Shown here: piece after piece, positions 4,863 through 8,828 of the stretch | Numbering within the stretch: the stretch's first letter is position 1 | Layout of the letters: each line of letters starts with the position of its first letter | Assembly (NCBI GenBank): GCA_030152265.1 | Contig: JASLHQ010000148.1 | Span: forward strand, 1-8,828 | Reading direction: 5' to 3' | Source: Savagea sp. | GTDB lineage: Bacteria; Bacillota; Bacilli; Bacillales_A; Planococcaceae | DNA: 8,828 nt | The notes under the pieces: model-generated | What the model was told of the DNA's origin: nothing | Databases searched by the model: none | The model's input: the letters and a program-made list of their open reading frames with translations, nothing else | Program-made: the position numbers and the translations under genes

Positions 4863-6197
4863 TTAAAATAATCCGAGTGTAAAAGCGACACCGAGGAGGA
4901 CGAGGGTCACACCCCATAACCAGAAAAATGAATATTTAATATGTTTTCCAAGTTCCGCTCCTGCAAGCCCGAGCCCCATCCATAATGCTGGTGAAAATGG
5001 GCTGATAAATGTTCCAACAATATTTCCGACAATCATCGCGTACGCCGTTGCCTCTGGAGCCGTTCCGAATGTCGAGGCGATTTGTTCGACGACCGGGAGT
5101 AAGCCGTAATAATACGCATCCGTATTTAATAACAACTCAAACGGCATTCCTAACAAACCGATAATGATATGAATTTGTGACGAAACAGCGCTCGGTAAAA
5201 TGCTGACCATATCTTCCGCAATCGACGTCAACATACCCGTTCCATTTAAAATTCCTAAAAATGTTCCTGCCGCTAAAATGATCGATGCCATCGTCAAGGC
5301 GTTCGGTGCGTGACGTTGAATCGTTTCTCCTTGCAATTTAGCTGACCGGAAGTTCATGAGCAATGCGATTGCTGTTCCCGACATAAAGGCTAAACCTGCT
5401 GGTAAAATGTTCGCAACGAGCACACCGATGACAAGAACCGTCAACAATAAATTCCATACGTACATACGACGCTTCTGTTCTGTTGCCACAACTTCCACTT
5501 GTTCGGAAGCGCTTTCTACTTCTTCCCCTAAAAACGAATCGACTTTCGTCGCAATCGCTTGTTCTAAGCTTCCGTATTGTTTAATAATACGGCGCTGTTC
5601 ACGTTTTCCTAAATAAAATGCGAGCGCTGCCATTACGAGCATACCGATCACTTGAATCGGAATGAGTGGCTTCCAAAGTTCTGTGACATCCACTTCCAAT
5701 ACCGTCGCTGCTCTCCCTAAAGGTCCTGCCCACGGAAGCATATTCATAATCCCTGCACTTCCAGCGATGAATAACAATAATAAATACGGACTCATTTTCA
5801 TTTGACGATATAAAGGTAAAAGTGCTGGAATCGTAATTAAAAATGTCGAAGCACCTGAGCCGTCTAATTGTGCAATCATCGCGATAAATACCGTTCCTAC
5901 GCTAATGAGTACGACATTCCCATGTGTCGCTTTCACAATTTTATCGATGATCGGATCGAATAACCCGACATCTTGCATAATCCCGAAGAAAATGATGGCG
6001 AAAATAAACATGATCGCCACGTTTAATACGGAACTCATTCCTGCTGAGAAAAATTCACCGATATCTGAAAATGTAAATCCAGCGATTAACGCTGCAATGA
6101 TCGGTACTAAAACGAGTGGAATAATCGGTGTCGTCTTCCCTCGTATTAAAATCGTCACGATGACGACAATTGCTAAAAATCCAATCCAACTTAACAT
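4863..6197 (-). CDS. CitMHS-family citrate/carboxylate transporter
   Basis: A 444-residue polytopic membrane protein with about 11-12 hydrophobic helices and a central hydrophilic loop (about 198-246, rich in Glu, Arg and Lys). It aligns in motif order with CitMHS secondary carriers such as Bacillus CitM and CitH, which import citrate complexed with a divalent metal ion, driven by protons. Shared features are the N-terminal IGFLAIVVIV helix, FGIMQDVGLFDPIIDKIVK (72-90), LDGSGASTFLIT (111-122), MNMLPWAGP (151-159), NTDAYYYGLLPV (358-369) and the ISPFSPALWMGLGLAG segment (398-413). The loop residues differ from the citrate carriers I recall (DGDGTTTY, IPWGG, PNDAYFYG), so the substrate may be another di- or tricarboxylate. 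A GTG at 6206 opens the frame, but the ATG at 6195-6197 is eight bases after GAAGGAG and was chosen. The gene lies 86 bases after a CitST-like two-component system and has a cre site in its leader. Confidence 0.88.
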   Translation of the reverse strand: MLSWIGFLAIVVIVTILIRGKTTPIIPLVLVPIIAALIAGFTFSDIGEFFSAGMSSVLNVAIMFIFAIIFFGIMQDVGLFDPIIDKIVKATHGNVVLISVGTVFIAMIAQLDGSGASTFLITIPALLPLYRQMKMSPYLLLLFIAGSAGIMNMLPWAGPLGRAATVLEVDVTELWKPLIPIQVIGMLVMAALAFYLGKREQRRIIKQYGSLEQAIATKVDSFLGEEVESASEQVEVVATEQKRRMYVWNLLLTVLVIGVLVANILPAGLAFMSGTAIALLMNFRSAKLQGETIQRHAPNALTMASIILAAGTFLGILNGTGMLTSIAEDMVSILPSAVSSQIHIIIGLLGMPFELLLNTDAYYYGLLPVVEQIASTFGTAPEATAYAMIVGNIVGTFISPFSPALWMGLGLAGAELGKHIKYSFFWLWGVTLVLLGVAFTLGLF

Positions 6198-6220
6198 ATG
6201 TTTCACTCCTTCAAATATAT

Positions 6221-6234
6221 TGATACCGCTTTCA
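6221..6234 (-). promoter_or_regulatory. Catabolite-responsive element (cre) for CcpA
   Basis: TGAAAGCGGTATCA on the minus strand agrees at every position with the Bacillus cre consensus TGWAANCGNTNWCA. It lies 24 bases upstream of the transporter start, just ahead of the ribosome binding site, where bound CcpA-HPr(Ser-P) would block transcription from either a local promoter or the upstream two-component genes. It is embedded in a wider inverted repeat ATTGAT-N9-ATCAAT (6219-6239). Confidence 0.75.
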
Positions 6235-6283
6235 TCAATGTTTTTAATTTATCAGAAAATGAAGGAGTGTCTTTATTTTTTTC

Positions 6284-6985
6284 TTATTTCCCTTTTTGTT
6301 CTTTTTGTTCACGCATCACATATACCCTCCGCGGCCGTCCGATCGATTGATAGTCTAAGTCGACCGCGAGTCGTTCTTCCTCTACTAAATATTCTAAATA
6401 TCGTCTCACTGTCGAGCGACTTAAATCGACACTCGCTGCGACTTCCGATGCTGTTTGTGGTGTCTTTTGCATCTCGATATTTTTTAAAATAATGGCGAGC
6501 GTCTCTTCTTGAATGCCTTTCGGTAAAGAGACCGCTTCTCTCGTTGACTGCACATTGAAATGAAAAATTTCATCAATGAATGATTGCGTCCATTGTTCTT
6601 GGTGCTTCACTTTCGCCTTCCATTCGACAAACCACTGAAAACTTTCTTTCAAGCGCTCTTCCGAAACAGGCTTCGTCATGTAATCGAGCACGCCCCAACG
6701 TTTCGCTTCTAAAATTGACGCTTGATCGTTCGCTGCTGTAATGACGATAATATCCGTTTCAGGATGTGTTTCGCGCAACTGTTGAATCATATGGAAGCCG
6801 TGCGTATGCGGTAAAAATAAATCGAGCAACAATAAATCATACGTGCGCTCCGATCGTTGCACATGGTGTAAAAATGCCTCCACTTGATAAAAGACTTCAC
6901 ACGTCGCGTGAGGGATGTAACGTTTGACATACGCTTCATGAATCATCGCGACGCGGTAATCGTCATCTAAAATGAGTACGTTCAT
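6284..6985 (-). CDS. Response regulator, CitT/DcuR (CitB) class
   Basis: A 233-residue DNA-binding response regulator. The receiver domain (about 1-120) has the acidic pocket Asp7-Asp8-Asp9, phospho-acceptor Asp55 in DLLLLDLFLP, Thr83 in VITAAND and Lys105 in YMTKP. A linker leads to a C-terminal winged helix-turn-helix of the CitB/DcuR type (about 177-225: TASEVAASVDLSRSTVRRYLEYLVEE, then QSIGRPRRVYVM). Such regulators activate uptake and metabolism genes for citrate, malate or C4-dicarboxylates. It starts at ATG 6983-6985, five bases after AAAGGAGAG and overlapping the kinase stop by ATGA, so the pair is co-translated. The transporter directly downstream is the expected target. The name citT or dctR was not assigned because the ligand is unproven. 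Confidence 0.93.
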   Translation of the reverse strand: MNVLILDDDYRVAMIHEAYVKRYIPHATCEVFYQVEAFLHHVQRSERTYDLLLLDLFLPHTHGFHMIQQLRETHPETDIIVITAANDQASILEAKRWGVLDYMTKPVSEERLKESFQWFVEWKAKVKHQEQWTQSFIDEIFHFNVQSTREAVSLPKGIQEETLAIILKNIEMQKTPQTASEVAASVDLSRSTVRRYLEYLVEEERLAVDLDYQSIGRPRRVYVMREQKEQKGK

Positions 6986-8505
6986 ACTTTCTCTCCTTTC
7001 GGAATCGTAATTGTCACAATCGTCTCCCCTTGGAAACGTTCCGTCGTCAACTCACCTTCACAAGATGCGAGCATCGTTAAAACTGCTGGAATGCCGTAAC
7101 CACGATGTTCTCCTTTTTCAGACACTCCTTCTTGCGTCACATCGAGTTCATCCGGAAAACCGAATCCCGAATCGATAAATTCGATATACCATTCTTCTTC
7201 CGTCTCTTTCATGTAACACGTGACATACGCTTCTTCACTTTCACTCGCTGCCTCAATCGCATTGTCGAGCGTATTGCCTACTATTGTGATCATCTTCGGG
7301 ACGAGCCATTGTGGTAGCGGAGCTAAATGACTCGCTTCGTCAATTTGCACGTCGACTTTCCATTCTTTCGCATATTCTAATTTTCCTAGTAATAAACTTT
7401 GAATGTACGGATCTTGAATATGCGATTCAACCGTGCGTTGTTCCGTTACACTATTTTCAAACAATGTTTGAATATAGCGTTCCGCTTCTTCCCATTTTTG
7501 CAATTGCATTAAGCCGAGCAATGTGTGCAAACGATTTTTAAATTCATGTGTTTGCGCGCGCAATAAATGTGTGTACGCTTGTAATTGTTGCATTTCGAGC
7601 GTCAGTAATTCAAGGTCTGTCTTTTTACGCAATGTGACGACGTACCCTGCCACGCGCTCCCCTTCTTCTATATACCGCTCATTGACGATAAAGCTGACAT
7701 CGCCATATGTTACAATTTCATCTTTTCGCTTCTCTTGATTTTTTCGTAAAAACGTCTCCGGTTGACGAACGCCCGCTTCTTCGCAAAGTCTTTTCGCGGA
7801 ATCATTCATGAACGTATACTGTCCATCAGCATCATAAGCGATAATTCCTTCCCGTGTCGAGCGCATAATGGCATCGCGCTCCATCAACTGACGACTAATT
7901 TCTTTCGGCTCTAAATTGAGCAATAGTCGCTTAATATGATGTGAAAGCAAATACGATACGATACTTCCGATCACAAATAAAATCGCAATCATGCCCCATA
8001 AAACGAGACGTTGCTTCCCGATGACACTTTCAAAAGAATCGACTAAAAAACCGACCGAAATGACGCCGATAATATCGCCTGATTCATTATGAATCGCTGA
8101 TTTTCCCCGAATGGCGAATCCGAGCGACCCTTCTTTACGTGAAATGTAAGACTCCCCTAACTCTAAAGCGCGTTCATTATCGTCGCCAATCATCGGCAAT
8201 CCGATCCGTTCTTTCAACGGATGGGCATACCGAATCCCTCGCTCATCCCCGATAACGACATAATCCGCTTGTAAAACATGTTCATAACGACGGGCTAATT
8301 CATCTAATTTCGGTTGATCGCGCTCTGTCATCGCTTGAATAATCGCCTGGTCTTCCGAAATGACTGACGCGGCATGCATCGCTTTATTACCCGCATCTTC
8401 TTCCACACTGCGCGTCACGAGCCATTGACTGACACTCCCGATGATGAGTAACGTCAACAACAACAAACCGATGACCGCTGTCATTACTTTTTTCTGTAAA
8501 GTCAT
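6982..8505 (-). CDS. Sensor histidine kinase, CitA/DcuS class (CitS/DctS-like)
   Basis: A 507-residue membrane kinase. A first helix (about 9-31) and a second (about 168-188) enclose an extracytoplasmic sensor domain of the PDC/sCache type. This has the carboxylate-binding signature RGIRYAHP (89-96, Arg92 and His95), IGLPMIGDD, Arg133 and Lys135 in IRGKSAIHN, and GDIIGVISVGF near its end; these correspond to ligand-binding positions in CitA and DcuS. A cytoplasmic PAS domain follows (about 205-295), then the phosphorylation helix with His320 in QTHEFKNRLHTLLGLMQLQ. The HATPase domain has the N box GNTLDNAIEA (410-419), the G1 box DSGFGF (445-450) and the G2 box GEHRGYGIPAV (465-475). The start follows AAAGGA by nine bases. 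It probably senses external citrate or a dicarboxylate and phosphorylates the adjacent regulator. Confidence 0.93.
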   Translation of the reverse strand: MTLQKKVMTAVIGLLLLTLLIIGSVSQWLVTRSVEEDAGNKAMHAASVISEDQAIIQAMTERDQPKLDELARRYEHVLQADYVVIGDERGIRYAHPLKERIGLPMIGDDNERALELGESYISRKEGSLGFAIRGKSAIHNESGDIIGVISVGFLVDSFESVIGKQRLVLWGMIAILFVIGSIVSYLLSHHIKRLLLNLEPKEISRQLMERDAIMRSTREGIIAYDADGQYTFMNDSAKRLCEEAGVRQPETFLRKNQEKRKDEIVTYGDVSFIVNERYIEEGERVAGYVVTLRKKTDLELLTLEMQQLQAYTHLLRAQTHEFKNRLHTLLGLMQLQKWEEAERYIQTLFENSVTEQRTVESHIQDPYIQSLLLGKLEYAKEWKVDVQIDEASHLAPLPQWLVPKMITIVGNTLDNAIEAASESEEAYVTCYMKETEEEWYIEFIDSGFGFPDELDVTQEGVSEKGEHRGYGIPAVLTMLASCEGELTTERFQGETIVTITIPKGEKV

Positions 8506-8522
8506 AGAAACAAATCCTTTTT

Positions 8523-8551
8523 TTTACATTTGGATAACCTTTTAGTACAAT
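8523..8551 (+). promoter_or_regulatory. Sigma-A type promoter of the CXXC protein gene
   Basis: A -35 TTTACA (8523-8528) is separated by 17 bases from -10 TACAAT (8546-8551). Transcription would start near 8558, about 27 bases before the ATG, leaving room for the near-perfect GAAAGGAGGT ribosome binding site (8569-8578). Confidence 0.65.
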
Positions 8552-8552
8552 G

Positions 8553-8558
8553 AGTATA
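8553..8558 (-). promoter_or_regulatory. Possible -10 element of the histidine kinase operon
   Basis: TATACT on the minus strand is a good -10 hexamer about 50 bases upstream of the kinase start. The matching -35 (TTACCT, 16 bases away) is weak, as might be expected of a regulated promoter. It lies only a base away from the -10 of the divergent gene, so the two promoters would compete. Confidence 0.3.
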
Positions 8559-8584
8559 TCAAACATTTGAAAGGAGGTAACAAA

Positions 8585-8828
8585 ATGACACAATGTGCTC
8601 ATTGCCATCATACCTTTTCGAAAAAAGAAGCCATTCGCCAAAGCTTTACATTAAAGCCAACCGTTACATGCCCCGTTTGTCATGAAGAAAACGGCATCAG
8701 TAAAAAAACGAGACGACGCAATGTCCGAATCTCACTCGGCATCCCATTTCTCTTACTCTTAAACTTATTACTTCAACCGAACCCGCTCTGGCTCGCGCTA
8801 GCTGCGGTAGCAATACTTGGCTACGCCT
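8585..8828 (+). CDS. Small two-CXXC zinc-ribbon-like membrane protein, 3' end cut off
   Basis: The gene starts at ATG 8585-8587 after a near-consensus ribosome binding site and runs off the window with about 81 residues visible. It begins with a pair of CXXC motifs, Cys4-Ala-His-Cys7 and Cys29-Pro-Val-Cys32, about 21 residues apart, which fits the Firmicutes 'CXXC-20-CXXC' protein family and suggests a small zinc ribbon. A basic stretch SKKTRRRNVR (39-48) is followed by a hydrophobic region with IPFLLLLNLLL and then WLALAAVAILGYA, two likely membrane helices. The function of this family is unknown. It is transcribed divergently from the kinase operon and shows no obvious functional link with it. 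Confidence 0.8.
   Translation, partial: MTQCAHCHHTFSKKEAIRQSFTLKPTVTCPVCHEENGISKKTRRRNVRISLGIPFLLLLNLLLQPNPLWLALAAVAILGYA

Noticed and set aside
5905..6492. Plus-strand frame of 195 codons antisense to the transporter and response regulator
   Set aside because: It spans two well-supported minus-strand genes and their spacer, and its translation is a compositional shadow without family motifs.
8387..8641. Minus-strand frame of 84 codons across the kinase start and divergent promoter
   Set aside because: It crosses the intergenic promoter region and the CXXC gene on the other strand; no ribosome binding site.

Overview
The window looks like chromosomal sequence from a low-to-moderate GC Gram-positive of the order Bacillales. 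Support comes from consensus-like Shine-Dalgarno sites (AAAGGAGG and variants), sigma-A type promoters, hairpin-plus-U-tract terminators, a perfect match to the Bacillus CcpA cre consensus, and proteins closest in style to Bacillus families (YqeY, a CitST-like two-component system with a CitMHS transporter, ArsB, a short ECF sigma operon). The genus cannot be fixed from the sequence alone. Almost all genes lie on the minus strand; only the partial genes at the two ends and one small gene near the left edge are on the plus strand.

Left part (1-2600): the C-terminal end of an ArsB-type arsenite efflux protein is followed by a small plus-strand reading frame (299-508). That frame has a good promoter and Shine-Dalgarno site but an ATA or ATT codon where the start should be. 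A strong bulged hairpin (521-584) separates it from a convergent tRNA-dihydrouridine synthase. Upstream of that gene lie yqeY, with its own promoter and terminator, and a terminator that closes the next operon.

Middle part (2171-4760): a short-chain dehydrogenase and a MarR regulator form a two-gene operon with a 4-nt ATGA overlap. Its leader carries a perfect 12-bp inverted repeat plus a third half-site, a likely MarR operator. Immediately upstream is a compact four-gene operon: a 131-aa three-helix membrane protein, an ECF sigma factor, a 75-aa single-helix protein that is probably the anti-sigma factor, and a 49-aa two-helix microprotein. The first three are tied by two near-identical 11-nt overlaps, and the operon is preceded by an ECF-looking -35 element. 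This is the most unusual part of the window.

Right part (4820-8584): a citrate/dicarboxylate sensing histidine kinase and response regulator of the CitA/DcuS-CitB/DcuR class, overlapping by ATGA, precede a CitMHS-family transporter. The transporter leader contains a perfect cre site. The logic appears to be that an external carboxylate is sensed by the kinase, the regulator activates the transporter, and CcpA represses it when a preferred sugar is available. The window ends inside a divergent gene for a small two-CXXC zinc-ribbon-like membrane protein.

Several longest-frame starts (dus, yqeY, the SDR, the sigma factor, the putative anti-sigma factor and the transporter) were moved downstream, because the Shine-Dalgarno site lies inside or against the longer version. 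No tRNA, rRNA, CRISPR array, insertion sequence or stretch over 300 bases without a gene was seen.
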